Positions 1 through 8,219 of a DNA stretch of 64,000 nucleotides are shown in pieces (the first letter of the stretch is position 1; each line of letters begins with the position of its first letter). The position numbers and the translations under genes were made by a program. This DNA comes from JAFIFT01 sp020051095 (GTDB taxonomy: Bacteria > Pseudomonadota > Gammaproteobacteria > Legionellales > Legionellaceae). The notes below the pieces were generated by a model. It saw only the letters and a program-made list of their open reading frames with translations. It did no database searches and was not told the origin of the DNA. The stretch covers positions 62,001 to 126,000 of the forward strand of contig NZ_CAXMZT010000002.1 of the NCBI RefSeq assembly GCF_964199965.1, in the 5' to 3' direction.

Positions 1-794
1 ACTTCTTTGAGATCCACCGTGCCAGTGATGACAATACTGGAAACAACGGCAAGGATAATTAATCCTAAGATGTCATCAATCATCGCAGCACCCAGGATGG
101 TTTGCGCCTCTCTAGTTTTTAGTCGCTTAAGCTCTCTAAGAACTCTCGCCGTAATGCCAATACTGGTCGCACATAACGTCGCTGCGACGAATAAATTGAT
201 ATGATAACTTGATTGAGGAAGCATATACATTGCCACACCATAGCCCAACAATATTGGCACAGCGACTCCAATGACAGCAACGCGAAAAGACTCAACCCCT
301 GTTTTTTTTAATTCATCCACTGAGCTATCGAGCCCTACCATAAATAGCAAAAATATAACACCGTATCGGGATAGGATATCAACCATATAACCAATTTTAA
401 TGAATTCTGTTCCATTGCTGCTCGATAATGCAGCTGCGACTTGCTTTGCATAAAACGCATTTGGGATCGCCGAGTTCACAGCTTGCACTAAATTATCGCC
501 TTCTAATAAATCTTGAACGATTGTATAGATTGCCGATCCTTCCCTCAGCACAATAAATAAGGGGACATTGAATAAATAGAGTAAGTTACCAAGCAAAACC
601 CCAATTAATAATTCACCCAAAACAGCAGGCTGATCCATGAGCCTCGCAAAGTAGCGGCCCAAAATGGCAAAAAAGAAAATAAACGTTACCCATAAGACCA
701 CCGGGGCAACCGGATCACTATGCCCCTTACTTGTAACAGCAAAAGCAATACATGGAATGATACTAAAAAGCAAAATTCGAATTATTTGTTTCAT
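1..794 (-). CDS. Cation:proton antiporter (CPA2/Kef-like), 3'-truncated
   Basis: Inner-membrane sodium or potassium/proton antiporter. The first 264 codons are present and the gene runs off the left edge. I translated it from ATG at 794. A hydrophobic N-terminus (MKQIIRILLFSIIPCIAFA) resembles a signal or first helix and is followed by several membrane segments. The stretch CATSIGITARVLRELKRLK and then AAMIDDILGLIILAVV match the CPA2 core; the paired Asp of IDD is the expected ion-binding site. It starts 5 bp after the ppsA stop, so the two are probably co-transcribed. Substrate ion is not decidable from this part. Confidence 0.85.
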   Translation of the reverse strand, partial: MKQIIRILLFSIIPCIAFAVTSKGHSDPVAPVVLWVTFIFFFAILGRYFARLMDQPAVLGELLIGVLLGNLLYLFNVPLFIVLREGSAIYTIVQDLLEGDNLVQAVNSAIPNAFYAKQVAAALSSSNGTEFIKIGYMVDILSRYGVIFLLFMVGLDSSVDELKKTGVESFRVAVIGVAVPILLGYGVAMYMLPQSSYHINLFVAATLCATSIGITARVLRELKRLKTREAQTILGAAMIDDILGLIILAVVSSIVITGTVDLKE

Positions 795-799
795 GACGC

Positions 800-3178
800 T
801 TATTTACCTTTTGCTAAAAAGAGCGCTGTATCAACCACTGAATCAGGATTTAACGAAACAGAGTCGATACCCTCATCCATAAGCCAGAAAGCGAAATCCT
901 TGTGATCCGATGGACCTTGGCCACAAATGCCAACGTATTTATTTAAACTTCGGCAGGTAGAAATGGCTTGATGCAGCAATGCTTTGACAGCAGGATTTCT
1001 CTCATCAAATTGTTGTGCAACTAAACTTGAATCTCTATCGAGCCCTAAAGTTAGCTGAGTTAAGTCATTTGAACCAATGGAAAACCCATCAAAATAGTGT
1101 AAGAATTCCTTTGCGAGCAACGAATTCGACGGCAATTCACACATCATGACAACTTTCAAGTCATTTTCACCGCGAACCAAACCATTTTCAGAAAGAACTT
1201 TAATGACGGCGGCCGCTTCATCAACAGTGCGTACAAATGGGATCATCACTTGAATATTTGTCAGCCCCATCACTTCTCGGGCCAATTTTACCGCCTGGCA
1301 CTCTAAAGCAAAACAATCAGCAAATTGTGAAGAAACATAGCGAGACGCACCTCGGAATCCTAACATCGGATTTTCTTCTACGGGCTCAAATAAGGGCCCT
1401 CCGATTAGATTGGCATATTCATTGGATTTAAAATCCGATAGGCGAACGATGACGGGTTTTGGATAAAACGCACAAGCAATTGTCGCAATGCCCTCTTTTA
1501 GGCGTTGCACGTAATAATCCACGGGTGAATGGTACGCCATGGTTTTCTGTTTAATTGTTTCTTTTAAATCAGCATCTTCTAACGTATCAAATTGCAGCAA
1601 TGCTTTTGGATGAATGCCGATAGTGTTTGAGATTAAAAATTCAAGTCGAGCTAAACCAACACCTGCATTGGGAATTGACTGAAATGCAAACGCACGCTCA
1701 GGGTTACCTACATTTAACATGATTTTTATCGGTAAATCAGGCATTTTTCCGACATCAATGGTCAATTTGTCATAGTCGAGCAGGCCTTCATAAACATAAC
1801 CATCGTCACCTTGTGCACAAGAAACAGTAACAGGCTGGCCATCTTCAATCAGATCCGTGGCATCACCGCATCCAACAACAGCAGGTATACCGAGTTCCCG
1901 TGCAATAATTGCTGCATGGCAAGTGCGTCCCCCACGATTAGTGACAATTGCAGCCGCTCGTTTCATCACGGGTTCCCAATCGGGATCAGTCATATCCGAA
2001 ATTAACACATCACCTGGTTGAACACGATCAATTTCACTGACATCCTTTATGATTTTTGCCGTTCCTTGCCCAATTCGTTGCCCAATACTTCTTCCTTCAA
2101 CCAACACCTTACCCGAAACATTCAGTTGATACCGCTCAATTTGTTGCTTATTTTCGCGACTTTTCACAGTTTCAGGTCTTGCCTGCAAAATATATAAATC
2201 TCCTGTTATGCCGTCTTTTGCCCACTCAATATCCATCGGCCGTTGATAGTGCTTTTCGATTAACATGGCCTGTTTAGCCAGTAACGTAGCCTCTTCTTCC
2301 GTTATGCAAAATAGATGTTGTTCCAAAGCCTCCACAGGCACAATTTTTACAAGCGAATCACTGCTTGAATCAGCATAAACCATTTTTTGCTGCTTCGTCC
2401 CTAATGTGCGGCGAACGAGTGCAGGGCGTCCCGCGGCAAGATTTGGCTTGAACAAGTAGAATTCATCCGGATTAACAGCGCCTTGCACAACCATTTCCCC
2501 TAAACCATAGGACGCAGTGATAAAAACAACCTGATCAAACCCTGATTCAGTATCCATCGTAAATAACACGCCCGACGTGCCCATATCACTACGAACCATT
2601 TGCTGCACCCCAACCGATAACGCCACTTCATGGTGAGCGAAGTTATGATGAGCGCGATAAGCAATGGCTCTGTCATTGTATAAAGAGGCAAAAACCAGCT
2701 TGATATTTGCTAAAATATTATCGATGCCTCTGACATTTAATACAGTCTCTTGTTGCCCTGCAAAAGAAGCATCGGGTAAGTCTTCTGCTGTTGCAGACGA
2801 ACGAACAGCGACAGAGAAATCATCAGAACCAATTTCGTTTACCATATTTTTGTATGCTTCGCGGACAGCTTTTTCAAATGCTGGCTCAAGGGGGGTGTTG
2901 ATTATCTTTTGTCTTATTTTCTGACCACATTCAGCGAGTGCTTTGACATCATCAATATTCAGCGAGCTAAGAAGCTCGTTTATTTCTTGTTCGAGCCCAT
3001 TTTGGCTAATGAATTGGCGAAAGGCCGTTGCTGTTGTTGCAAATCCACCAGGAACACGAACGCCAACTTGAGAAAGATGGCAAATCATTTCACCGAGTGA
3101 TGCGTTTTTACCACCTACTTGATCAATATCATGCAAGCCAAGTTTTGCCAAATTGATTGTGTATTCCACTGATGCCAT
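800..3178 (-). CDS. ppsA: Phosphoenolpyruvate synthase
   Basis: Cytoplasmic enzyme that converts pyruvate, ATP and water to PEP, AMP and phosphate for gluconeogenesis. ATG at 3178, preceded by GGGG at a good distance, gives 792 residues, the same length as E. coli PpsA. An upstream in-frame TTG at 3199 is less likely. The nucleotide-binding domain comes first (SVAVRSSATAEDLP). The swivelling phosphohistidine domain has GGRTCHAAIIARELG with its His at residue 421, and the C-terminal PEP/pyruvate TIM barrel carries GICGQGPSD with the expected Cys. The antiporter gene follows 5 bp downstream. A gluconeogenic enzyme fits an amino-acid-using intracellular lifestyle. Confidence 0.97.
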   Translation of the reverse strand: MASVEYTINLAKLGLHDIDQVGGKNASLGEMICHLSQVGVRVPGGFATTATAFRQFISQNGLEQEINELLSSLNIDDVKALAECGQKIRQKIINTPLEPAFEKAVREAYKNMVNEIGSDDFSVAVRSSATAEDLPDASFAGQQETVLNVRGIDNILANIKLVFASLYNDRAIAYRAHHNFAHHEVALSVGVQQMVRSDMGTSGVLFTMDTESGFDQVVFITASYGLGEMVVQGAVNPDEFYLFKPNLAAGRPALVRRTLGTKQQKMVYADSSSDSLVKIVPVEALEQHLFCITEEEATLLAKQAMLIEKHYQRPMDIEWAKDGITGDLYILQARPETVKSRENKQQIERYQLNVSGKVLVEGRSIGQRIGQGTAKIIKDVSEIDRVQPGDVLISDMTDPDWEPVMKRAAAIVTNRGGRTCHAAIIARELGIPAVVGCGDATDLIEDGQPVTVSCAQGDDGYVYEGLLDYDKLTIDVGKMPDLPIKIMLNVGNPERAFAFQSIPNAGVGLARLEFLISNTIGIHPKALLQFDTLEDADLKETIKQKTMAYHSPVDYYVQRLKEGIATIACAFYPKPVIVRLSDFKSNEYANLIGGPLFEPVEENPMLGFRGASRYVSSQFADCFALECQAVKLAREVMGLTNIQVMIPFVRTVDEAAAVIKVLSENGLVRGENDLKVVMMCELPSNSLLAKEFLHYFDGFSIGSNDLTQLTLGLDRDSSLVAQQFDERNPAVKALLHQAISTCRSLNKYVGICGQGPSDHKDFAFWLMDEGIDSVSLNPDSVVDTALFLAKGK

Positions 3179-3215
3179 AACTACCCCAATTCCCACCAAT
3201 TTATCATGAAGGTTT

Positions 3216-3244
3216 ATTCTACTGAATAAATACTATAAAGTGAA
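3216..3244 (-). promoter_or_regulatory. Probable sigma70 promoter of ppsA
   Basis: On the minus strand TTCACT (3244-3239) and TAGAAT (3221-3216) are 17 bp apart. The start would lie about 30 nt upstream of the ppsA ATG at 3178. The -10 is a 5/6 match and the -35 is 4/6. Confidence 0.45.
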
Positions 3245-3283
3245 TTGCCATCGAGGCGTTTGTGAAAACAACTAGCAAATTGG

Positions 3284-4321
3284 CTACTGAAATAAACTTT
3301 TATCAATCGCCACCACGCGGGCTATTTCTTTCGCAATGGAGTCGTCATGAACCAGTTGTGTTAAATGCTGATCTAACGTCTGCATACCTTGTGCTTGTCC
3401 CGTTTGTATCGCAGAAAACATTTGAGCAATTTTATCTTCCCGAATCAGGTTACGAATTGCCGAGTTACAACGCATAATCTCGAGTGCCGCTACCCGTCCT
3501 CCCCCTTTCCTCTTGAGAAGAGTTTGCGCAATTACTGCCATCAATGACTCAGATAACATCGAGCGAATCATCGGCTTTTCATCTCCTGGAAACACGTCGA
3601 TGATCCGGTTAATTGTTTTCGTAGCAGAGTTAGTGTGCAACGTTCCAAATACTAAATGTCCCGTTTCTGCCGCGGTCATTGCCAAACGGATTGTTTCCAA
3701 ATCACGCAACTCACCCACCAAAATAATATCGGGGTCTTCCCGCAAGGCAGATCGTAGTGCTGCATTAAAACTATGTGTATCGCGATGGACTTCACGTTGG
3801 TTAACTAAACATTTTTTTGATTCATGCACGAATTCAATGGGATCTTCGACGGTCAGAATATGATCATAGCGTGATCGATTAATATAATCGATAACAGCTG
3901 CCAGTGTGGTACTTTTACCCGAACCAGTTGGCCCCGTTACTAATACCAATCCCTTTGGAAACTCAGCAATGTCTTTGAAAATTGGCGGTAAATTTAATTT
4001 TTCCATGGATAAAATTTCAGAGGGAATGGTACGAAACACAGCACCTGCCCCACGATTGTGGGTAAAAGCATTGACCCTGAATCGGGCTAAGTGCTCGATT
4101 TCAAAAGAAAAGTCCGTCTCCAAATGCTCTTCAAATTCGCGGCGTTGCTTATCATTCATGATATCATGGATGATTTTCATCACGTCTTTATGTTCTAATT
4201 TTGGAACATTAATTTTTCTTAAATCCCCATCCACCCGAATCATGGGTGGCAATCCCGCTGATAAATGTAAATCCGAGGATCCATTTTTGACTGAGAAGGC
4301 CAAGAGCTCTGTAATATTCAT
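3284..4321 (-). CDS. pilT: Type IV pilus retraction ATPase PilT
   Basis: Hexameric ATPase at the inner-membrane base of type IV pili that powers retraction, twitching and DNA uptake. 345 residues, the usual length. Walker A GPTGSGKST lies at residues 130-138, the Asp box VEDPIEFVH follows, the Walker B region is ILVGELRDLETIRLA, and the His box is GTLHTNSA. The C-terminus has the AIRNLIREDK segment typical of PilT. It stands alone, with no pilU next to it, divergent from yggS. Together with the ComEA-like gene at 7572-7892 it suggests natural competence. Confidence 0.96.
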   Translation of the reverse strand: MNITELLAFSVKNGSSDLHLSAGLPPMIRVDGDLRKINVPKLEHKDVMKIIHDIMNDKQRREFEEHLETDFSFEIEHLARFRVNAFTHNRGAGAVFRTIPSEILSMEKLNLPPIFKDIAEFPKGLVLVTGPTGSGKSTTLAAVIDYINRSRYDHILTVEDPIEFVHESKKCLVNQREVHRDTHSFNAALRSALREDPDIILVGELRDLETIRLAMTAAETGHLVFGTLHTNSATKTINRIIDVFPGDEKPMIRSMLSESLMAVIAQTLLKRKGGGRVAALEIMRCNSAIRNLIREDKIAQMFSAIQTGQAQGMQTLDQHLTQLVHDDSIAKEIARVVAIDKSLFQ

Positions 4322-4342
4322 GGTTTTTAAGTCCCTTTACTC

Positions 4343-4370
4343 TTGTTAGAATTGTTTATTTGTATATTAT
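4343..4370 (+). promoter_or_regulatory. Probable promoter of yggS-proC-yggT
   Basis: TTGTTA (4343-4348) and TATTAT (4365-4370) are 16 bp apart on the plus strand. The predicted start near 4377 rules out the in-frame TTG at 4360 as start of yggS and supports ATG 4402. Confidence 0.5.
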
Positions 4371-4395
4371 AGTAGGTTCTTTTAAGATTTATCAA
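4366..4395 (-). promoter_or_regulatory. Probable promoter of pilT
   Basis: On the minus strand TTGATA (4395-4390) and a perfect TATAAT (4371-4366) are 18 bp apart. Its -10 occupies the same bases as the -10 of the divergent yggS promoter. Confidence 0.55.
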
Positions 4396-4401
4396 AAAGT
4401 T

Positions 4402-5088
4402 ATGGCAACAATTGTTCACAACTTAGCCTTTGTAAACGAACAAATTAAACGAGCGCTCTTGGCCAGTCATCGTTCGCCTAATGAAGTGATGTTGCTAGCC
4501 GTCAGTAAAACAAAACCTGCTTCCGCCATCCGAGAGGCCTACCAAGCGGGGCAACGCGCGTTTGGTGAAAATTATGTTCAAGAAGCCTTAGATAAAATGA
4601 ACCAATTAGCGGACTTAGCCATTGAGTGGCATTTTATTGGGTCCATCCAAAGTAAAAAGTCCGCCTATATTGCCCAACATTTTTCCTGGGTTCACACGGT
4701 AGATAGAATCAAAGTCGCTAAGCTATTAAACCAATGCCGTCCTCATAATATGCCACCATTGAATATTTGTATTCAAGTCAATCTGGATAATGAATCGTCT
4801 AAATCTGGCGTTTCGATAACCGATTGTTTACCATTAGCGACCCAGATTAAAACTATGGAAAATCTATCTCTGAGAGGGTTGATGGCGATACCTAAACCAC
4901 AAACTAGCAGTGAAGCACAATTTCTAAGTTTTAGACGCTTGACCAATCTGAAGCAGGATTTATCCAATCAACTTGGATGTCCGTTAGATACGTTGTCAAT
5001 GGGGATGTCTTCCGACTTAACAGCGGCAATTAGGGCAGGTAGTACCATTGTACGAGTTGGGGAAGCAATTTTTGGAGCGAGAGAATGA
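4402..5088 (+). CDS. yggS: YggS/PROSC family pyridoxal-phosphate homeostasis protein
   Basis: Cytoplasmic PLP-binding protein that buffers pyridoxal phosphate. It has the fold of the alanine racemase N-domain but no known catalytic activity. 228 residues from ATG 4402. LLAVSKTKP holds the PLP lysine, followed by AFGENYVQEA and EWHFIGSIQSKK, and near the end LSMGMSSDLTAAIRAGSTIVRVGEAIFG, the phosphate-binding end typical of the family. The stop overlaps the proC start by 4 bp (ATGA). The yggS-proC-yggT order is common in gammaproteobacteria. Confidence 0.95.
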   Translation: MATIVHNLAFVNEQIKRALLASHRSPNEVMLLAVSKTKPASAIREAYQAGQRAFGENYVQEALDKMNQLADLAIEWHFIGSIQSKKSAYIAQHFSWVHTVDRIKVAKLLNQCRPHNMPPLNICIQVNLDNESSKSGVSITDCLPLATQIKTMENLSLRGLMAIPKPQTSSEAQFLSFRRLTNLKQDLSNQLGCPLDTLSMGMSSDLTAAIRAGSTIVRVGEAIFGARE

Positions 5089-5873
5089 ATATCTGCTTTA
5101 TCGGTTTTGGTAATATGGCTAAAGCTATTGCTCATGGTTTAAATAGCACCGACCTTTTGGCCGTCCATGCTTGTTCACCGAGCTTAAGGGAAGGACGCCA
5201 GTCGGATGGAATTTATACACATAACGACAATAATGCCGTTATTGAGATGATGGATGTGGTGGTCTTAGCAGTCAAACCGCAACTCATTAAATCAGTCCTG
5301 CCATCACTAGCTCTTTCAAAAAACAGTGTTTTATTATCGATTGCAGCGGGGGTTACACTGGACCAATTATCCAGACTAGCCCCCAAACACCAGCCAATCA
5401 TCCGAGCAATGCCCAACACCCCTATTTCAGTAGGCTATGGAGCAACCCAACTCGTGGCCAATGCTTACTGCTCTCATGAAAATAAAAACAAGGTGGATAA
5501 CATTTTCTCTCATAGTGGCATCTATGTTTGGCTGGAGACTGAAGAATTAATTGATGCCTACACAGGCTTATCTGGTAGTGGGCCTGCCTACATTTTTTAT
5601 CTCCTTGAATGCCTGATCGAAGGAGCACAAAAATTAGGTATTGATAAAGCGCATGCGAGAGAATATGCTGAACAAACCATGCTTGGTGCCCTTAAACTCA
5701 GCCAAAAAAGCCAGCTCCCCCTTGAAACATTAAGGCAACAGGTAACATCACCTGGTGGTGCAACGGCAGAAGCATTAAAGGTCATGGAAATGAATCATTT
5801 AAACACAATCATAGCTGAGGCCATGGCAGCTTCCTGCAATAAGGCGAAACAACTAAGTGAGAGTGCTCAATGA
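5085..5873 (+). CDS. proC: Pyrroline-5-carboxylate reductase
   Basis: Last step of proline synthesis: NAD(P)H-dependent reduction of pyrroline-5-carboxylate. 262 residues. The N-terminal Rossmann motif is CFIGFGNMAKAI, and RAMPNTPISVGYGAT and the dimerisation signature TGLSGSGPAYIFYLLE are clear. The 3' part has SPGGATAEALKVME. It overlaps yggS and yggT by 4 bp on each side, so translation is probably coupled along the three-gene operon. Confidence 0.97.
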   Translation: MNICFIGFGNMAKAIAHGLNSTDLLAVHACSPSLREGRQSDGIYTHNDNNAVIEMMDVVVLAVKPQLIKSVLPSLALSKNSVLLSIAAGVTLDQLSRLAPKHQPIIRAMPNTPISVGYGATQLVANAYCSHENKNKVDNIFSHSGIYVWLETEELIDAYTGLSGSGPAYIFYLLECLIEGAQKLGIDKAHAREYAEQTMLGALKLSQKSQLPLETLRQQVTSPGGATAEALKVMEMNHLNTIIAEAMAASCNKAKQLSESAQ

Positions 5874-6439
5874 ATGCAATTTTAACTGTTATCCTATACC
5901 TATATTCACTCGTTTTTGCGATTATTAGCTATGCGCTACTCATCCGCATCGGTTTATATTATTTTAAAGTGAGTCCGTTTCATCAAATTAGTCAACTAGT
6001 TAATAACTTAACCAATCCACTCGTTAATCTCAGTAAAAAGGTCTTTGATTTAGAAAAAAATCGTCCCATCCTTCCCTACAATGTGGTCATCACACTACTA
6101 ATCATTGTCATTATCAAATACATCATCGGCGATATTCTCTTTTATCGAGCGCTTCCTTTCCATTATCTATTGATTCTCATCGTCGCCGATTTGGTGATTA
6201 TGCCGCTTAATTTACTGTTTTTTGCTATTTTAATTCGTGCAGTTATGAGTTGGGTGCGCCCAGATTGGCATCATCCAGTCCAAGATATCTTAGTTTTATT
6301 TACAGAACCGTTGCTCAAGCTTGGTCGCTACATACTACCAAGTATGTCAGGCTTTGATTTTTCACCGTTAGTTATACTACTTCTGCTGCAATTAATGAGT
6401 ATTTTCATTTCTGCTTCATTACCGGTTCGCCTAATATAA
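5870..6439 (+). CDS. yggT: YggT family integral membrane protein
   Basis: Small inner-membrane protein with two tandem YGGT units; the family is linked to osmotic tolerance and membrane integrity but has no defined activity. 189 residues, with hydrophobic segments at roughly 5-30, 60-105 and 110-185. Each half ends in the family pattern, PFHQISQLVNNLTNPLVNLSK in the first and HPVQDILVLFTEPLLKLGR in the second. It overlaps the proC stop. Confidence 0.9.
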   Translation: MNAILTVILYLYSLVFAIISYALLIRIGLYYFKVSPFHQISQLVNNLTNPLVNLSKKVFDLEKNRPILPYNVVITLLIIVIIKYIIGDILFYRALPFHYLLILIVADLVIMPLNLLFFAILIRAVMSWVRPDWHHPVQDILVLFTEPLLKLGRYILPSMSGFDFSPLVILLLLQLMSIFISASLPVRLI

Positions 6440-6501
6440 TTCGCATTTTACGTAGCCTTGCGTCTATAATTATATTAATTGCGGGAATCCAGGAAACGAC
6501 G

Positions 6502-7071
6502 ATGAAATATTTCCTATTAATTAGTGGCTTATTAGCCATCAACCTATCTATAGGTTTCGCTGGCACCAATTATTTTTGCCCCGGTAAAAATCAGACAATA
6601 TCGGTTGGTATGTCGGAAGACCAAGTCGCCGCTTCTTGCGGGCAGCCGTTAAGCAAACAACAAAGCCAAAGCGCAGCAACTGAAAAAGTGCCTGTCCAGC
6701 AATTAATCTATAATCAAGCGGGTGGATCAAAAGCATTTTATGGTGTTTGGCAAATTCCAACGGGTAATAATCATGGCACCAGTTTGGTTGTTAGCGTGAT
6801 GGATAATAAAATTGTCGATATCCAAATGGATGGTGGCAGTGTGAATGCCAACTCAATTTGTGATGGTGGCAGTTTTTCTGTAGGGGACCCTGTTAGCATG
6901 GTGTACACCGCTTGTGGCAACCCCAGCAATATGAATAATACCTTTATACGTAAACCATTACCTGGCATCAAAAAACCTGAGACCTGGATATATCAATTCG
7001 GACAATATCAACCACCTCTTCAACTGAAGTTTCAAGGCGGAAAATTAATCGAAATCAATGATGGATCTTGA
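6502..7071 (+). CDS. Exported hypothetical protein with two DUF2845-like motifs
   Basis: Function unknown. 189 residues from ATG 6502 behind AGGA. Signal peptide at residues 1-20 (MKYFLLISGLLAINLSIGFA, cleavage likely near AGT). The mature part holds two related units: FCPGKNQTISVGMSEDQVAA then SCGQP, and ICDGGSFSVGDPVSMVYTA then CGNP. Both follow C-x(n)-S/I-VG-x-V-x(5)-CG-P, which recalls DUF2845, a small family seen in Legionella-type genomes. The four Cys could form two disulfides in the periplasm. It is monocistronic. The family link is from memory of the motif, not a search. Confidence 0.7.
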   Translation: MKYFLLISGLLAINLSIGFAGTNYFCPGKNQTISVGMSEDQVAASCGQPLSKQQSQSAATEKVPVQQLIYNQAGGSKAFYGVWQIPTGNNHGTSLVVSVMDNKIVDIQMDGGSVNANSICDGGSFSVGDPVSMVYTACGNPSNMNNTFIRKPLPGIKKPETWIYQFGQYQPPLQLKFQGGKLIEINDGS

Positions 7072-7252
7072 TAGATAGCGTTATTACGCCATTCCGAACA
7101 TGTCAAACATAGGCCATAATCAGAAATACGCAAGATGTCGAGGAAACCATTTTTATCAGTTAAATAGGTATTTTTGATTTCCATGCAGAGTTTTGTTGAT
7201 TTGCACCCCTGTTTTCGAGTAATCTCGAACTTTTTTGATTGGAATGCTTTCT

Positions 7253-7534
7253 ATGAATGAACATGTTGATGATTTAACCGTAACTTATGAAGAAAATGGT
7301 ATTGAAACAACCAAAGAATTAGATAAAGTAATATTATCAAAAGGTGCCTGGGCTACGGTGATGTTTCGTTACCAAGACTGGGATAACGCTAAAGGCGAAT
7401 ATGGTCCCGTTAAGTACTCCATACGTCGATATCAAAAGAGAAACGGCGAATATTGGCAAAAATCAAAGTTTAATATTTCCAGTGAAGATCAAGCGAAAAA
7501 AATAATCGAAGCCTTACAAAACTGGATGCAATGA
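7253..7534 (+). CDS. Small conserved cytoplasmic protein of unknown function
   Basis: 93 residues from ATG 7253, chosen because GGA lies 9 nt upstream; in-frame TTG 7235 and ATG 7244 are alternatives. No signal peptide or membrane segment. The sequence is charged, with a central SKGAWATVMFRYQDWD and the basic YSIRRYQKRNGEYWQKSKF followed by an amphipathic end. I recall very similar short proteins annotated as hypothetical in several gammaproteobacteria, but no function. A strong hairpin follows immediately after the stop. Confidence 0.75.
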   Translation: MNEHVDDLTVTYEENGIETTKELDKVILSKGAWATVMFRYQDWDNAKGEYGPVKYSIRRYQKRNGEYWQKSKFNISSEDQAKKIIEALQNWMQ

Positions 7535-7539
7535 CGTTT

Positions 7540-7560
7540 GACCGGGCCAATAGCCCGGTC
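7540..7560. terminator. Hairpin between convergent genes, probable bidirectional terminator
   Basis: GACCGGGC (7540-7547), loop CAATA, GCCCGGTC (7553-7560): a perfect 8-bp GC-rich stem placed between the stops of the plus-strand 93-residue gene and the minus-strand ComEA-like gene. Neither side has a proper T tract. Confidence 0.55.
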
Positions 7561-7571
7561 TGCAAAAGCCC

Positions 7572-7892
7572 CTACTCACTCACAGTAAATATTTTTTCTA
7601 ACTTTGTTAGATTATGCTTCGTGTAGGCTTTGCCGAGCTGCTTCACTTGTGCTATATCAGCCACTGACTTAAATGGCCCATGTTCACTTCGATAAGCGAC
7701 AATAGCACGCGCTCGCCGCAACCCTAAGCCTTTATAAGCTTTTTGTATCTCTTTTGCTTCTGCTTTATTGAGGTTTATGGTGTGTGGCGTCTGGGTTTTA
7801 ACCTGGGTTGCTGGCGGTGTCTTGGCTGCTGCCAACACATTGGTTGATACGAGTGAAATAACAACCATTCCAGATAGAAGAATCGACTTCAT
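7572..7892 (-). CDS. ComEA-like periplasmic helix-hairpin-helix protein
   Basis: Probable DNA-binding protein for uptake during natural competence. 106 residues with a signal peptide (residues 1-22, ending VLAAA). A Pro/Thr linker is followed by one ComEA-type double helix-hairpin-helix: INLNKAEAKEIQKAYKGLG, then RRARAIVAYRSEHGPFKSV and KQLGKAY. Start codon is preceded by AAGGAG. Short periplasmic ComEA forms are usual in Gram-negative bacteria. PilT in the same window supports the role, but the ComEC pore is not here. Confidence 0.85.
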   Translation of the reverse strand: MKSILLSGMVVISLVSTNVLAAAKTPPATQVKTQTPHTINLNKAEAKEIQKAYKGLGLRRARAIVAYRSEHGPFKSVADIAQVKQLGKAYTKHNLTKLEKIFTVSE

Positions 7893-8219
7893 ACTAACTC
7901 CTTTATATCATTGATTGGACTTAAAAGCGTCGTTAATACTGACGCTTAACCTTGAACCCTATCAAGGCAAACAGATTCTACCGAACTTATTTATTAATTT
8001 CAAGCGGGTATGCTCACTAATAAACTTCCTTCAATTTTCTTTATCCCAGACATGAGGGCAAGGTGCTCAAAGGGCGGATGAGGGGTTGCTGAATCGAAGG
8101 CATGATTTCGATGTGGAACTCATTGTGCTTGAGATACCCATAAAAAAAGCCCGCAGAAAGCGGGCTTTTTAGGAGGTAGCCCAATTTGGCTACCAAAAGC
8201 AGTATGACTCAGCTTGGAC
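7893..8219. other. Intergenic region between ComEA-like gene and groEL
   Basis: 327 bp without a gene. It holds an inverted repeat AAGCGTC-N9-GACGCTT (7925-7947) upstream of the ComEA-like gene and the groEL terminator at 8142-8170. I see nothing else supportable between them. Confidence 0.6.
8142..8170 (-). terminator. Rho-independent terminator of groES-groEL
   Basis: On the minus strand a GCCCGC/GCGGGC stem with a 5-nt loop is flanked by A5 on one side and a T7 tract on the other, 50-78 bp after the groEL stop. Confidence 0.9.

Noticed and set aside
3179..3199. TTG at 3199 as start of ppsA
   Set aside because: ATG 3178 has a GGGG ribosome site and gives exactly the E. coli length and His421 numbering.
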